Positions 15,394 to 25,269 of a stretch of DNA of 64,000 nucleotides are shown here, in pieces. A program made the position numbers and the translations under genes. Source of the DNA: Haloarcula argentinensis DSM 12282. Its GTDB lineage: Archaea > Halobacteriota > Halobacteria > Halobacteriales > Haloarculaceae. The stretch covers positions 121,309 to 185,308 of the forward strand of contig AOLX01000015.1 in assembly GCA_000336895.1 (NCBI GenBank), read 5' to 3'. Positions within the stretch are counted from its first letter, which is position 1. Every line of letters begins with the position of its first letter. The notes beneath the pieces were generated by a model that saw only the letters and a program-made list of their open reading frames with translations, did not search any database and had not been told where the DNA came from.

Positions 15394-16210
15394 AGAGCAG
15401 CGAATCCAGAATCCGGAGTTCTTCCTCTTCAGATATTTTGTCGGAGTCCATACACGCGTGGACGACTTTGTGGACAAGCTCCGGGTCCTGAAACGGCTGT
15501 GGCGAGCCGCCGCCATCGGCGACGGTTTCGACCTGCCCTTCGAGTTCGGCCAGCTGTGCGGAGAGGTCTTCGACAGTCGACTGGAACGTAGTCAGCGTGG
15601 TGTTCACTTCGCCGGCCGCTGTCTCGACCGCCGTTGGTGAGCGGTGGCCGTCGGCGGGCGCAGTATCAGGGCCTGACGCTTGACTGTCGGCTTCGTCGGG
15701 ATTGTCTGTTGACTCTGGCGATTGGGTATCGGATGCCTGGGTTTCTGCCTCGTCCGAGATCGTCGCAGATTCGTCTTCTCCATCGCTGAAAACGGCGTTT
15801 GCGAACGCTTCTCGGTTCGCCCAGTCGAACCCGTCGATCCCGTTGACGCGGTTGCTCACCGTCGAGGCAGTGACGCCGAGCTTCTCCGCGAGGTCTCGTT
15901 GGGACGCGGTGGGGTGTTTCTGGATTGCGCGGATCGTCTCACGTTCTGTCGACGAGAGATCCGCAGGGGCTGGATACGACTGTGACTCCGTCGACGGGTC
16001 ACTCTGTGACTGGTCGGCTGTTTCGGTCTCGTCGGCCTCAGCCGGATCGCCGTGTTCCTCAAGAACTCGCTCGACCAGTTCCGCTGTCGCGCTCGGTACT
16101 TCGGCCGCAAGCTCTGCGATGGACGCCTCTGGGTTCTCGGCCGCTACGTCGAGTATTTGCTTGTGACGCATCGATTTGGGGGCCGTTCGGCCGTTCGTTG
16201 ATTTACTCAT
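15392..16210 (-). CDS. Winged helix-turn-helix protein with acidic linker
   Basis: 272 residues from ATG 16210, which is preceded by a GGTGAT Shine-Dalgarno-like motif; an upstream ATG at 16315 adds an unlikely hydrophobic extension. Residues about 10-45 look like a first helical DNA-binding module ('KQILDVAAENPEASIAELAAEV'). Residues about 88-130 form a clear wHTH ('KHPTASQRDLAEKLGVTASTVSNRV'). A disordered acidic Ser/Thr-rich stretch follows, then a C-terminal coiled coil and helical end. Likely a haloarchaeal transcriptional regulator. Confidence 0.8.
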   Translation of the reverse strand: MSKSTNGRTAPKSMRHKQILDVAAENPEASIAELAAEVPSATAELVERVLEEHGDPAEADETETADQSQSDPSTESQSYPAPADLSSTERETIRAIQKHPTASQRDLAEKLGVTASTVSNRVNGIDGFDWANREAFANAVFSDGEDESATISDEAETQASDTQSPESTDNPDEADSQASGPDTAPADGHRSPTAVETAAGEVNTTLTTFQSTVEDLSAQLAELEGQVETVADGGGSPQPFQDPELVHKVVHACMDSDKISEEEELRILDSLL

Positions 16211-16476
16211 TGATATCACCACGTAGGGAAGGTACCGCCACCCAATCCCCCAACCTGATATACGTTTGACTGAAACCAACGGAATTGTCAAAAGCTTTTG
16301 GTTAGTCACAAACATTAATTAAGATGTTATTTAATCTGACACCACCTGCCTTCGCAGCGACACAGACTTCCCAGGTCACGGAGACAGGTCTATTCCGGGC
16401 CGAACTGGAAACGGTCGGTCAAAACTGAACCCGATCCTTCTGAAAGTATTTATCCGGGGCAGGGTAACGCAGAGCC
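16211..16476. promoter_or_regulatory. AT-rich divergent intergenic region with palindromes
   Basis: Lies between the divergent winged-helix gene and a lipoprotein gene. It holds a perfect 12-bp palindrome CAAAAGCTTTTG (16289-16300), TTAATTAA (16315-16322), and an AACAT/ATGTT inverted repeat around it. Before the lipoprotein there is a TATA-like 'tatttatc' near 16447. Possible operator sites for the winged-helix protein; no gene seen here. Confidence 0.35.
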
Positions 16477-17304
16477 ATGTACCGCCGCCGCGTTCTGGCG
16501 CTCTGCGGACTGGCTATCACCGGTGCAGGCTGTCAGGGAGAGACTGAGGACACCGGGACAGTGACGCCAGTGCCGTCACCAGGCGTCAGCGAAGCCGACA
16601 CTGGGTCGCCGCCCGCGGTGACAGTCACGGACGCCGCAGTGACGCCCGGCGCCGTGGTCCCCGGCACCGACTCGATCACTGTTCAGTCAGCCAATGGGCA
16701 GTTCCTCGTGCTGACAGCGGCTGTCGAAGGTTCGGGAACAGACCGCACCGCGTTCTCGCTCAGATTCGACGGGTCGACGTACAGCCCACAGACGTTGAGG
16801 AACGGGTTGTATCGCGACGGTGAATGGGGCAAGCAGTTCACCGAGACCGGTGGACCGCTGGTCTTCGATCTCCCGGCAACCGGATCAGCCAGCGACGCCA
16901 GACTGTCCTGGCCGAGCGGGGAGTGGACGCCGCCGGAGGCAGTTCAGAACAGGCTCAAAGCGCCGTTACCGTCATTCGACGTGACTCTCGACGGACCGGA
17001 GCGCGTTACTGAGCCCGCCATGCCGACGCTCGAAATAACGATCACGAACACGGGCGACACCGCGGGTCGGTACGTCCTTGCACTCAACCGAACCGGCCCG
17101 CGCGTCGCCTACGCGCCCGTCGGTCGGTTTGATGGGGAACTGAAGCCGGGAGAAACAGACACTATCACGCGTGAAGGGAAAACACCGTACGTCGACGATA
17201 CAGAGCCGCGTGAAGTCACGTACCATCTGCGGGCCCCCGAAGATCACAACGACGCGACACACCGAATCAAACCGGTCGACGAGGAAACCGTGACCGAGTC
17301 GTAG
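16477..17304 (+). CDS. Secreted lipoprotein of unknown function
   Basis: 275 residues. The N-terminus 'RRRVLALCGLAITGAGCQG' has a twin-arginine-type start, a hydrophobic core and a lipobox ending at C19, so it is probably Tat-exported and lipid-anchored. A Thr/Pro-rich linker (about 22-50) follows. The rest is predicted beta-rich, including a segment near 180 ('PTLEITITNTGDTAGRYVLAL') like an immunoglobulin-type domain. Substrate or partner unknown. Confidence 0.8.
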   Translation: MYRRRVLALCGLAITGAGCQGETEDTGTVTPVPSPGVSEADTGSPPAVTVTDAAVTPGAVVPGTDSITVQSANGQFLVLTAAVEGSGTDRTAFSLRFDGSTYSPQTLRNGLYRDGEWGKQFTETGGPLVFDLPATGSASDARLSWPSGEWTPPEAVQNRLKAPLPSFDVTLDGPERVTEPAMPTLEITITNTGDTAGRYVLALNRTGPRVAYAPVGRFDGELKPGETDTITREGKTPYVDDTEPREVTYHLRAPEDHNDATHRIKPVDEETVTES

Positions 17305-17381
17305 CGGCCCATCGGTCCGAACGCCGTCTTTTTCTCGCAGAAAGTCACCGAGCAGCCGTGCGTTGGCGCATGAGTGCCGCT

Positions 17382-17654
17382 TCAGACCCCTTCGAGGTCG
17401 GACCGGTACTCGTTGATCGCGTCGTCGGCGTCCGCGATGGCGCCAGCCACGTCTTCTGCGTCACCGCTACTCAGGTCGTTGAGCGCCGACTGGATACGGG
17501 CGAGTCGGCCGTGGTCCGGGCCGCGTTCGGCGGTCGCAAGGGTGTCGAGCTGGTCAGCGAGTTCGGCGAGGCGCTCCCGTGCCTCGTCGCTGTCAGTGTC
17601 TTCGGCCGCCGATTCGAGCAGTTCACTCGCGGACGCGAGTTCGTCGCGTGTCAT
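17382..17654 (-). CDS. Small helical acidic protein (DUF7553-like)
   Basis: 90 residues from ATG 17654 ('MTRDELASASELLESA'). The sequence is almost entirely charged amphipathic helix with a heptad-like pattern, suggesting a helical bundle or dimer. I recall similar short conserved haloarchaeal proteins (DUF7553-like, uncertain). No metal or membrane motif. Convergent with the lipoprotein gene. Confidence 0.7.
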   Translation of the reverse strand: MTRDELASASELLESAAEDTDSDEARERLAELADQLDTLATAERGPDHGRLARIQSALNDLSSGDAEDVAGAIADADDAINEYRSDLEGV

Positions 17655-17834
17655 ACGTGGGAATTTACAGATGGGGACTAAAACGGTTCGGCTTACGGAA
17701 GTGGGTTTATTTAAATATATTAGTGGATATCGAGCAGCCGGGCATGACTGGCCGGTTCGCTGCCATCGCGATAGCAGTGACTTGCGGCCGCCAGGACAGA
17801 CAACTTTTACCCCGTGCCCACTCGCAGACGTGCC

Positions 17835-19145
17835 ATGGCAAACTTCCTCTTCTGTTCGCTGGACGCAGCGCTCATCGGCGACATTGCGTGGCAGGTCACC
17901 GAGGAGGGACACGACGTTCGCTATTACATCGAGGCCGACAGCGATCAGGAGATCGCCGACGGGTTCATCCCCAAAACCGACGACTGGCGGGGGGACCTCG
18001 ACTGGGCCGATGTCGTCATCTTCGACGACATCTGGGTCGGCAGCGACATCGGCACCGGCGAGATTGCACAGGAACTCCGGGCCGAAGGCCACGCCGTCGT
18101 TGGCGGGACACCCAACACGGACACACTCGAAGAGGACCGCGGCTACGCGATGGAGGTCCTCAAAGACCACGGCGTCAACACTATCGAGCATCACGTCTTT
18201 GAGGACTTCGACGCCGGCATCCAGCACGTCAAAGAAAATCCCGCTCCGTACGTAATCAAACCGCTGGGGGAAGTCCAGAACGTCAAACGACTGCTCTACG
18301 TCGGCAACGAGGACGACGGCAGCGACATCGTCGACGTGCTGAAGGCATACAAGAAGGCGTGGGGCCATCGGATGAAAGGGTTCCAGCTGCAGCGAAAGGT
18401 CGAGGGCGTCGAAATCGCCGTCTGTGGCTTCTTCAACGGCGAGTCGTTCGTCGAACCGATCAACTTCAACTTCGAGCACAAGAAGCTGTTCCCGGGCAAC
18501 ATCGGTCCCTCGACCGGCGAGATGGGGACTTCGATGTTCTGGGCCGGCCGGAACGAGCTGTTCGCGGAGACGCTCGGCAAGGTGGAAGGCTGGCTCGCCG
18601 ACGAGGGCTACGTCGGCAGCATCGACATCAACTGCATCGTCAACGAGGATGGCATCTATCCGCTGGAATTTACACCGCGGTTCGGGTATCCCACAATCAC
18701 GCTGCAAGAGGAGTCGTTCGAGTCAGAGACGGGCCAGTTCTTCCTCGACCTGGCAAATGGGCGCGACCCCGAACTGGCGGTCCATCGTGGGTATCAGGTC
18801 GCGGTTCGGGTCGTCCTCCCGCCGTTCCCGTTCGACGACGAGGAGACTTACGACGAGAACTCCCGCAACGCCGCGGTTGTCTTCGAATCGGATAGTCGCG
18901 ATGGCATCCACATCGAGGACGCAAAGCGGGTCGACGGGCAGTGGCGGGTCGCCGGCGAAAGCGGGATGCCGCTGGTCGTCACGGGCAAGGGCGAGACGAT
19001 GCAGGGGGCGCGGGAGCAGGCGTACGAGCGCATTGATGACATCCTCATCCCGAACCGCTACTACCGTGACGACATCGGCGAACGGTGGATCGACGGCGAC
19101 GGGGACAGACTGCAGGCGTGGGGCTATCTCGGCCCGACCCTGTAA
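17835..19145 (+). CDS. ATP-grasp ligase related to phosphoribosylamine-glycine ligase
   Basis: 436 residues from ATG 17835; a 'cttttacc' TATA-like box about 27 bp upstream supports a leaderless start. Layout follows PurD (GARS): an N-terminal domain, then the ATP-grasp region with 'YVIKPLGEVQ', 'EGVEIAVCGFFNG' and 'IYPLEFTPRFGYPTITLQEE'. It is divergent from true PurD, so the acceptor may be another carboxylate or amine. It stands alone, away from purine genes. Confidence 0.75.
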   Translation: MANFLFCSLDAALIGDIAWQVTEEGHDVRYYIEADSDQEIADGFIPKTDDWRGDLDWADVVIFDDIWVGSDIGTGEIAQELRAEGHAVVGGTPNTDTLEEDRGYAMEVLKDHGVNTIEHHVFEDFDAGIQHVKENPAPYVIKPLGEVQNVKRLLYVGNEDDGSDIVDVLKAYKKAWGHRMKGFQLQRKVEGVEIAVCGFFNGESFVEPINFNFEHKKLFPGNIGPSTGEMGTSMFWAGRNELFAETLGKVEGWLADEGYVGSIDINCIVNEDGIYPLEFTPRFGYPTITLQEESFESETGQFFLDLANGRDPELAVHRGYQVAVRVVLPPFPFDDEETYDENSRNAAVVFESDSRDGIHIEDAKRVDGQWRVAGESGMPLVVTGKGETMQGAREQAYERIDDILIPNRYYRDDIGERWIDGDGDRLQAWGYLGPTL

Positions 19146-19236
19146 GCACAGAGTGCTTGCATTGTCTTGCACCGCGATCTTTGGCACGCGCCGAACGTGG
19201 AGCTTTATGTGTGTAACACATACGCATGGGTGACGA

Positions 19237-19488
19237 ATGGACGCACAAACTGAACGGTCGCCGCTACACGTCTCGCACACCGACCACGACGACGGCTGGA
19301 CGGTCGCCGTCGATCTCGACTCGCTGCAGGTTAGCGACGACCACGTGACAGTCGACGTCATCGGAACGGAAGCGATCGTTGCCGTCGACGCCCCGCACCT
19401 CCAAACGGAGTTCGACATCGACCTGCCGGCTGCCGACGCAGCCAAGACACTCAGGAACGGCGTGCTCACGCTATCCCAGCGGAGCTAA
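19237..19488 (+). CDS. Small Hsp20-like/GvpH-like protein (DUF7127-like)
   Basis: 83 residues of alternating strands ('WTVAVDLDS', 'HVTVDVIGTEAIVAVDAP') ending 'LRNGVLTLSQ', which echoes the alpha-crystallin end 'xxNGVLxIxxP'. It is shorter than a full Hsp20. A 'gctttatgtgtg' TATA-like element about 30 bp upstream suggests a leaderless mRNA. Possibly a chaperone-like protein; the family assignment is from memory. Confidence 0.65.
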   Translation: MDAQTERSPLHVSHTDHDDGWTVAVDLDSLQVSDDHVTVDVIGTEAIVAVDAPHLQTEFDIDLPAADAAKTLRNGVLTLSQRS

Positions 19489-19594
19489 CACTGTTGCGGG
19501 CTGCCTGTCCAGCCTCGACTCCGCCGTTGTGATGCTTCCATGACAGGACGAAACTCCACAAGGGATTTCAGCGTGATACTGGAATCGTTCAGTG

Positions 19595-20605
19595 ATGACC
19601 ACCCATCCTGACCGAGACCCGAGCGACCTGTCGACGATTCGGGGCTCGGTGCCACCGCTTCGTGCGTGGATTCGAACGTTTCTCATCGGCCTCTGTATGG
19701 GCAGTGCGGACGGCGTCCCCGGTGTTTCCGGGGGCACGATCGCGCTTATCGCTGGCGTCTACGAGCGACTTATCGCCGCGATTACCGCCGTCACCCCGGG
19801 CCGGATAGTTCGGTTCTTTCGCGCGCTCGCTCCGGTTGACGGCGGTGTTGATGTACGTTGCGCGTTTTCCGAACTTCTCGAAATAGATATCTGGTTCCTC
19901 CTCGCGCTGGTCGCCGGCGTCGCCACTGCCGTCGTCATCGTAACGCGCATCGTCCACATCGCCAGCCAGGAAACGCCGGCCCTCCTCTTCGGGTTCTTCT
20001 TCGGACTCATCGCCGCCTCAGCGATAGTGCTACTGCGAAGTCTCACAGTCGACTCTCCGTTCCAGATAGGGGCCGGCGTCGTCGGCTTTCTCCTCGCGTT
20101 CTACGTGTCCGGGGTGTCGACAGCCGCCACGGATAGTGGCGGTCTCGCGCTGGTCTTTTTCGCCGGCATGGTCGGCGTCAGCGCGATGATTCTGCCCGGC
20201 ATTTCGGGGTCGCTGTTGCTCATCATCCTCGGCCAGTACACCCGTATGTCGACGGCCCTCAGCGAGTTCGTCGATGCGCTCATCGCGCTCGTTACTGGCG
20301 GCCCAACCGAAGACGTGACCACGACCGCCGTGCCGGTCGTGACGTTCATTGTCGGCGGGCTCGTCGGGCTGTTCACCATCGCGCGCGTCGTCCGTCGAGC
20401 GCTCGATTATAACCGCCGGGCGACGCTGGCCTTCCTCGTCGCGCTCGTCGTCGGTGCGCTGCGCGCCCCCGTCGTGGAAGTTCAGGAGAAAGTGGGTTTT
20501 TCGACGGACGTGCTCATCGCGTTCGTCGCCGCTGGTGCCGTCGGCGCGGTGTTCTTGCTCGTGCTCGACTGGTACGCCGTCGACCTCGACCTCGATAAGG
20601 TGTAG
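19595..20605 (+). CDS. DUF368 membrane protein (polyprenyl-phosphate translocase family)
   Basis: 336 residues from ATG 19595, with eight to nine hydrophobic segments. The DUF368 hallmark is present twice as a repeat: 'GSADGVPGVSGGTIALIAGVY' near the start and 'ILPGISGSLLLIILGQY' in the middle. Bacterial members (PopT) recycle undecaprenyl phosphate across the membrane. In archaea the substrate would be dolichyl phosphate for protein glycosylation, an inference. Confidence 0.85.
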   Translation: MTTHPDRDPSDLSTIRGSVPPLRAWIRTFLIGLCMGSADGVPGVSGGTIALIAGVYERLIAAITAVTPGRIVRFFRALAPVDGGVDVRCAFSELLEIDIWFLLALVAGVATAVVIVTRIVHIASQETPALLFGFFFGLIAASAIVLLRSLTVDSPFQIGAGVVGFLLAFYVSGVSTAATDSGGLALVFFAGMVGVSAMILPGISGSLLLIILGQYTRMSTALSEFVDALIALVTGGPTEDVTTTAVPVVTFIVGGLVGLFTIARVVRRALDYNRRATLAFLVALVVGALRAPVVEVQEKVGFSTDVLIAFVAAGAVGAVFLLVLDWYAVDLDLDKV

Positions 20606-20610
20606 GGCAG

Positions 20611-21714
20611 TCAGAAGCCCCAGGCGCGACGGTACTGTGGCGGCCCCTCGATTTCGTCGGTCGCGTCGAGTTCCTTCGCAGAAGTCATCGTAAAGTACGG
20701 GTCCCGGAGGTGTTCGCGGCCGACGATAGCCATGTCGGCCCGGTCGTTAGCGATGACGGCTTCGGCCTGTTCGGGCGTCGTGATGCCGCCGACAGCGCCG
20801 ACGGCGATGTCCGACTCGGTTTCCTCTCGAATCCGCTCTGCGTACTGCAGCTGGTAGTTCGGGCCGGCGTAGTCGGGGCGGGATTCGGGGTGGATGCCGC
20901 CGCCGCTCACGTCGATGAAGTCCGCACCGATGTCGGCGAGTCGGTCCGACAGGCGCACGGAGTCCTCGACGGTCCATGCGTCGCGGTCGGGGAGCCAGTC
21001 AGTCGCCGAGATACGGACGAACACCGGCTTGTCGTCGGGCCAGACATCGCGGACAGCGGCGGTAACCTCTCGTGTCAGTCGCGTGCGGCCCTCGAAGTCA
21101 CCGCCGTAGTCGTCCTCGCGGTGGTTCGTTACTGGGGAGAGGAACTGATGTAGGAGGTAGCCATGAGCGGTGTGGACCTCTGCGACTTCGAAGCCGGCGT
21201 CGAGTGCACGCTCGGCGGCGGTGCGGAACGAATCGATGACAGCCTCGATACCGTCCTGGTCAAGCGTTGCCGTCGGTGGGGCCTCGGCGTCTTCGTACGG
21301 CCACGGGTCGTCACTCGGGCCGACGACTTCCCAGCCCCCGTCGTCGGGCTGGAGCGGACCGTGCCCATCCCACGGTCGTTCAATGGAGGCTTTCCGGCCC
21401 GCGTGGGCCAGCTGAATGCCCGGCACGCTGCCCTGTTCGCTGATGAACTCCGTAATCGGTTCCAGCGCCGCCGCGTGCTCGTCGCTCCAGATACCCAGGT
21501 CCTCCGGCGAGATACGGCCGCGAGCTTCGACGGCGGTCGCTTCGGTCATGACCAGTCCCGCACCGCCGACGGCACGGGAGCCGAGGTGGGTGCGGTGCCA
21601 GTCGGTGGCGAGGCCGTCGCGGGCGTCACAGGAGTACTGGCACATCGGTGAAACCATGACGCGATTCGGGACTGTCGTCTCGCGAAGTTCTAGCGGTGAG
21701 AACAGTGCAGTCAT
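20611..21714 (-). CDS. NADH:flavin oxidoreductase, Old Yellow Enzyme family (YqjM/NamA-like)
   Basis: 367 residues, an FMN-containing TIM barrel. The start 'LFSPLELRETTVPNRVMVSPMCQYS' is typical of YqjM, including the active-site Cys. 'HTAHGYLLHQFLSPVTN' followed by 'DDYGG' is the family core with the paired His. The phosphate-binding end is 'VGREHLRDPYF'. Likely reduces alpha,beta-unsaturated carbonyl compounds with NAD(P)H. Convergent with the DUF368 gene with 5 bp between. Confidence 0.92.
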   Translation of the reverse strand: MTALFSPLELRETTVPNRVMVSPMCQYSCDARDGLATDWHRTHLGSRAVGGAGLVMTEATAVEARGRISPEDLGIWSDEHAAALEPITEFISEQGSVPGIQLAHAGRKASIERPWDGHGPLQPDDGGWEVVGPSDDPWPYEDAEAPPTATLDQDGIEAVIDSFRTAAERALDAGFEVAEVHTAHGYLLHQFLSPVTNHREDDYGGDFEGRTRLTREVTAAVRDVWPDDKPVFVRISATDWLPDRDAWTVEDSVRLSDRLADIGADFIDVSGGGIHPESRPDYAGPNYQLQYAERIREETESDIAVGAVGGITTPEQAEAVIANDRADMAIVGREHLRDPYFTMTSAKELDATDEIEGPPQYRRAWGF

Positions 21715-21812
21715 CGACGGAGGTTTGCTGGCAAGACGGATAACCGCACTGGCGGCTGCAAGAGTCGTCGTTAGTTCCGGCGACTGGTACTGAACGGCCC
21801 GCCGCTTGGCTC

Positions 21813-22778
21813 CTATTCAGTCAGCGACGCACCAGTATTCCGGGGCGCGACGACGCGGACCGTTCCGTCGACATCGGCCGCATCGAGTGCCAGCACGCCC
21901 GCTTCGCGGGCCTCCGATTCGTAGTCCGCTGTCGTCAGTCCCCAGACGGTTGGCCCCCAAGAACTCTGGCCGGCCCCTGAAATAACTGGGGCGCTCGCCA
22001 GCGAGTCGACGAGTTCGCCAGCGGGCGGGCGGTAGACCCCGCCCTGTTCGTCGGCATACCACGCACCGTTGAGTCGGCCCAGCCGCGCCGCGGCCTGTCC
22101 GAAGTCGTCGTGGTCTCTGGTCGCAATCGCAGGAAGAACCCGGCGAGTCAGTAACGTCGAAATCTCGTCGGCAATGCCTGGGTCGGCGCGCTCGACGGCT
22201 TGCCGCATACTCTGGTCTTCCGCGCTCCCGCTCTGGCCGGGGTCGGTGTCCGGGACGACGATGACAAAACGCCAGTGTGCGGGCACGTCGTGATGGGCCA
22301 GCACTGGCGGCACATCCCAGTCGCCCTCCGCCGGTGGCTCGGCTGTGAACCGCTCGGTCGGGTGCCCGCCGTCGACGATGAACCCGCCCGACTCGAACGC
22401 GGCGACGCCGACGCCGCTCCGGCCACCCCGTCCCAGTTGCGGCGCGTAGGTCCGTGCGTCAGCGGTCCGGTCGTAGGCTCGAACGACGGCGATGAGCGTC
22501 GCCAGTGAGAGCTGTGTGCCGCTCCCGAGGCCGACGTGTCGGGGGAACCGCTCTTCGACGGAGACGGAAGCGCCGGGCACGTCAAGCGCGTCGACGACTC
22601 GCTGAACGTACGGTTCGGTTGCCGGGTCGTCGCACTGCACCGTGTCGGCCCGTGTCGCCTCGACGGTCAGCCGCGGCTCGTCGAGGGCAAGCCCGACGCC
22701 CCCGTAAAGGCGCTCGTGGGCGAGCGAGAGGTTCTGAAACCCGAAGTGGAGTCGCGCGGCGGTCGTGACCGTCGGCAT
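21813..22778 (-). CDS. Beta-ribofuranosylaminobenzene 5'-phosphate synthase family (GHMP fold)
   Basis: 321 residues. The start '[13 protein letters not shown]' and glycine loop '[18 protein letters not shown]' are those of RFAP synthase, which joins PRPP and 4-hydroxybenzoate or 4-aminobenzoate at the start of methanopterin synthesis. '[12 protein letters not shown]' near the C-terminus matches the second GHMP motif. In a halophile that is not a methanogen the product is uncertain. It is divergent from ilvD with 121 bp between. Confidence 0.85.
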   Translation of the reverse strand: MPTVTTAARLHFGFQNLSLAHERLYGGVGLALDEPRLTVEATRADTVQCDDPATEPYVQRVVDALDVPGASVSVEERFPRHVGLGSGTQLSLATLIAVVRAYDRTADARTYAPQLGRGGRSGVGVAAFESGGFIVDGGHPTERFTAEPPAEGDWDVPPVLAHHDVPAHWRFVIVVPDTDPGQSGSAEDQSMRQAVERADPGIADEISTLLTRRVLPAIATRDHDDFGQAAARLGRLNGAWYADEQGGVYRPPAGELVDSLASAPVISGAGQSSWGPTVWGLTTADYESEAREAGVLALDAADVDGTVRVVAPRNTGASLTE

Positions 22779-22899
22779 ACAGCGGCGGAGGTCCCCGACG
22801 GAAAAGAACCTGCTGTCACCGGTGGGTTTCGCCGCGCTCCCGTGTGGGACGTTATCGCGAGTACAAGTTATTTATGGTTACTCACGGCATCGCTCAAAT

Positions 22900-24627
22900 A
22901 TGAGCAAGCAGGAACGGCAAGAGCGTCCGGAGAAAGACCCGGACCTCCGAAGTACTGAAGTGACGGAGGGGTACGAGAAAGCGCCTCACCGCGCGATGTT
23001 CCGCGCGATGGGCTACGACGACGAGGACCTGTCCTCGCCGATGATCGGCGTCGCGAACCCCGCCGCCGACATCACGCCGTGTAACGTCCACCTTGACGAC
23101 GTGGCCGACGCCGCCTACGAGGGTATCGACGACACCGAAGGGATGCCGATCGAGTTCGGGACCATCACTATCTCAGACGCGATCTCGATGGGGACGGAGG
23201 GGATGAAGGCGTCGCTCATCTCCCGTGAGATAATCGCCGACTCGGTCGAACTCGTCACCTTCGGCGAGCGCATGGACGGCATCGTCACCATCGGCGGCTG
23301 TGACAAGAACATGCCCGGGATGATGATGGCCGCCATCCGGACGGACCTGCCCAGCGTCTTCCTCTACGGCGGGTCGATCATGCCCGGCGAACACGACGGG
23401 CGTGAGGTCACTATCCAGAACGTCTTCGAGGGCGTCGGCGCGGTCGCCGACGGCGAGATGAGCGAGGGCGAACTCGACGAGATGGAACGGCACGCCTGCC
23501 CCGGTGCGGGCTCCTGTGGTGGGATGTTCACCGCCAACACAATGGCCTCTATCTCCGAGGCGCTCGGGTTCGCGCCGCTCGGATCGGCCTCGCCGCCGGC
23601 CGAACACGAATCTCGCTACGAGGAAGCCCGCCGGGCCGGCGAACTCGCCGTCGAAGTAGTGCAGGAACGCCGTAGCCCCTCGGATTTCCTCACCCGCGAG
23701 TCCTTCGAGAACGCCATCGCTCTGCAGGTCGCGGTCGGCGGCTCGACCAACGCCGTCCTCCACCTGCTCGCGCTCGCGGCGGAGGCCGGCATCGACCTCG
23801 ACATCGAGACGTTCAACGAGATCAGCGCCCGGACACCCAAGATCGCCGACCTCCAGCCCGGCGGCGAGCGGGTCATGAACGACCTCCACGAGGTCGGTGG
23901 TGTCCCGGTCGTGTTGCGGGCCCTGAACGACGCCGGCCTGCTCCACGGTGACGCACTCACGGTCACGGGCAACACGATTGCCGAAGAACTCGAACAGATC
24001 GATCCGCCAACGGTCGAGGATCTCGGTGTGGACTATCTCAACACTGTCGACGACCCGATCCACGAGCGCGGCGCGATCCGCATCCTCTCGGGTAACCTCG
24101 CGCCCGACGGCGCGGTCATCAAGATCACCGGCGAGGACCACCTCCACCACGAGGGACCGGTCCGCGTGTTCGAGCAGGAAGAAGGAGCCATGGAGTACGT
24201 CCAGGAGGGTCACGTCGAGTCCGGCGACGTGATCTGTATCCGCAACGAGGGGCCACAGGGCGGCCCCGGCATGCGCGAGATGCTTGGCGTGACGTCGGCC
24301 GTCGCCGGCCAGGGTCACGCCGAGGACGTGGCGCTGTTCACCGACGGCCGCTTCTCCGGCGCGACCCGCGGCTTCTCTATCGGTCACGTCGCACCCGAGG
24401 CGTTCGTCGGCGGCCCAATCGCCGCGCTGGAGGACGGCGACACCGTCACTATCGACATCGACGACCACGAACTGTCGGTCGACCTCACCGACAAGCAGAT
24501 CGAGCAGCGCCTCGAAGACTACGACCCAGAACCGACGTACGACAGCGGCGTGCTGGCGAAGTACCACAGCGACTTCGGCTCCGCGGCCAATGGTGCGGTG
24601 ACGAACCCCGGTGCGAAGTGGGACTGA
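22900..24627 (+). CDS. ilvD: Dihydroxy-acid dehydratase
   Basis: 575 residues from ATG 22900; upstream in-frame ATGs lie in the promoter region with 'tttatgg'. The enzyme removes water from dihydroxy acids in valine/isoleucine synthesis. Fe-S cysteines are visible in 'ITPCNVHL', 'GGCDKNMPG' and '[16 protein letters not shown]'. The C-terminal part has '[23 protein letters not shown]'. It lies about 20 kb from ilvBN, not in that operon. No leader peptide like that of ilvB is seen upstream. Confidence 0.97.
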   Translation: MSKQERQERPEKDPDLRSTEVTEGYEKAPHRAMFRAMGYDDEDLSSPMIGVANPAADITPCNVHLDDVADAAYEGIDDTEGMPIEFGTITISDAISMGTEGMKASLISREIIADSVELVTFGERMDGIVTIGGCDKNMPGMMMAAIRTDLPSVFLYGGSIMPGEHDGREVTIQNVFEGVGAVADGEMSEGELDEMERHACPGAGSCGGMFTANTMASISEALGFAPLGSASPPAEHESRYEEARRAGELAVEVVQERRSPSDFLTRESFENAIALQVAVGGSTNAVLHLLALAAEAGIDLDIETFNEISARTPKIADLQPGGERVMNDLHEVGGVPVVLRALNDAGLLHGDALTVTGNTIAEELEQIDPPTVEDLGVDYLNTVDDPIHERGAIRILSGNLAPDGAVIKITGEDHLHHEGPVRVFEQEEGAMEYVQEGHVESGDVICIRNEGPQGGPGMREMLGVTSAVAGQGHAEDVALFTDGRFSGATRGFSIGHVAPEAFVGGPIAALEDGDTVTIDIDDHELSVDLTDKQIEQRLEDYDPEPTYDSGVLAKYHSDFGSAANGAVTNPGAKWD

Positions 24628-24701
24628 GTCGAACCGGTCACAGCCTCAAATCACAGGACAGGCCGTTTAGCCCCGACAGTATCGTCGAGTGAGTCGTGGA
24701 C

Positions 24702-24992
24702 TCACGTCCGTGTGACCGTGATGAGCCCCTCTTTGAGCGCCGCCTCGAACCGTTCGTCCAGTGTCATCTGATCCCAGCCGTCCGGCCGGTTCTCAGCGGC
24801 GATTGCAGAGAGCGACTCGACCAGCGACCTGTGGAGGAACCGTCCGTTCTCGCCGCACTCGCTGCAGGTCCTGATGATCGACCGAACCTCGAAGTCCCGC
24901 TCGACGGCCTCCTGGCATCGGGCACACACGTACGTTTCGGACACACCTGACCATAGGCCGTCCGGATACTCGGATGTTGTGAATCCTTTCAC
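24702..24992 (-). CDS. Small zinc-finger protein
   Basis: 96 residues with 'YVCARCQEAV' and 'RTCSECGENG', two CxxC pairs 18-20 residues apart, forming a likely zinc ribbon at about 20-45. A helical C-terminal half follows. Conserved-looking among haloarchaea but the function is unknown. Convergent with ilvD. Confidence 0.75.
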   Translation of the reverse strand: MKGFTTSEYPDGLWSGVSETYVCARCQEAVERDFEVRSIIRTCSECGENGRFLHRSLVESLSAIAAENRPDGWDQMTLDERFEAALKEGLITVTRT

Positions 24993-25269
24993 CTGAGAAT
25001 CATGATGGCTATTGACTGTCCTGTCGACGGCCCTTCCTATCGACGCTCACCGAACAGTTCCCTGATCTGGGGACAGCCATCGTGATACGAGCGTGCTCTA
25101 TAGCGACCAGTCAGCCCAGTTAGCGGGCCTCCACAGAAAACGATCGGCCACTACGGACGGCGCTGGCCAGTATTGGTCGTAGGGACTCGTCCCGCCGTTG
25201 TATCCTGTTTTATCTTTATCATGACTGCTAAACCTATTTACAATCACAGTACAAACCGTGGGCGTGTTG

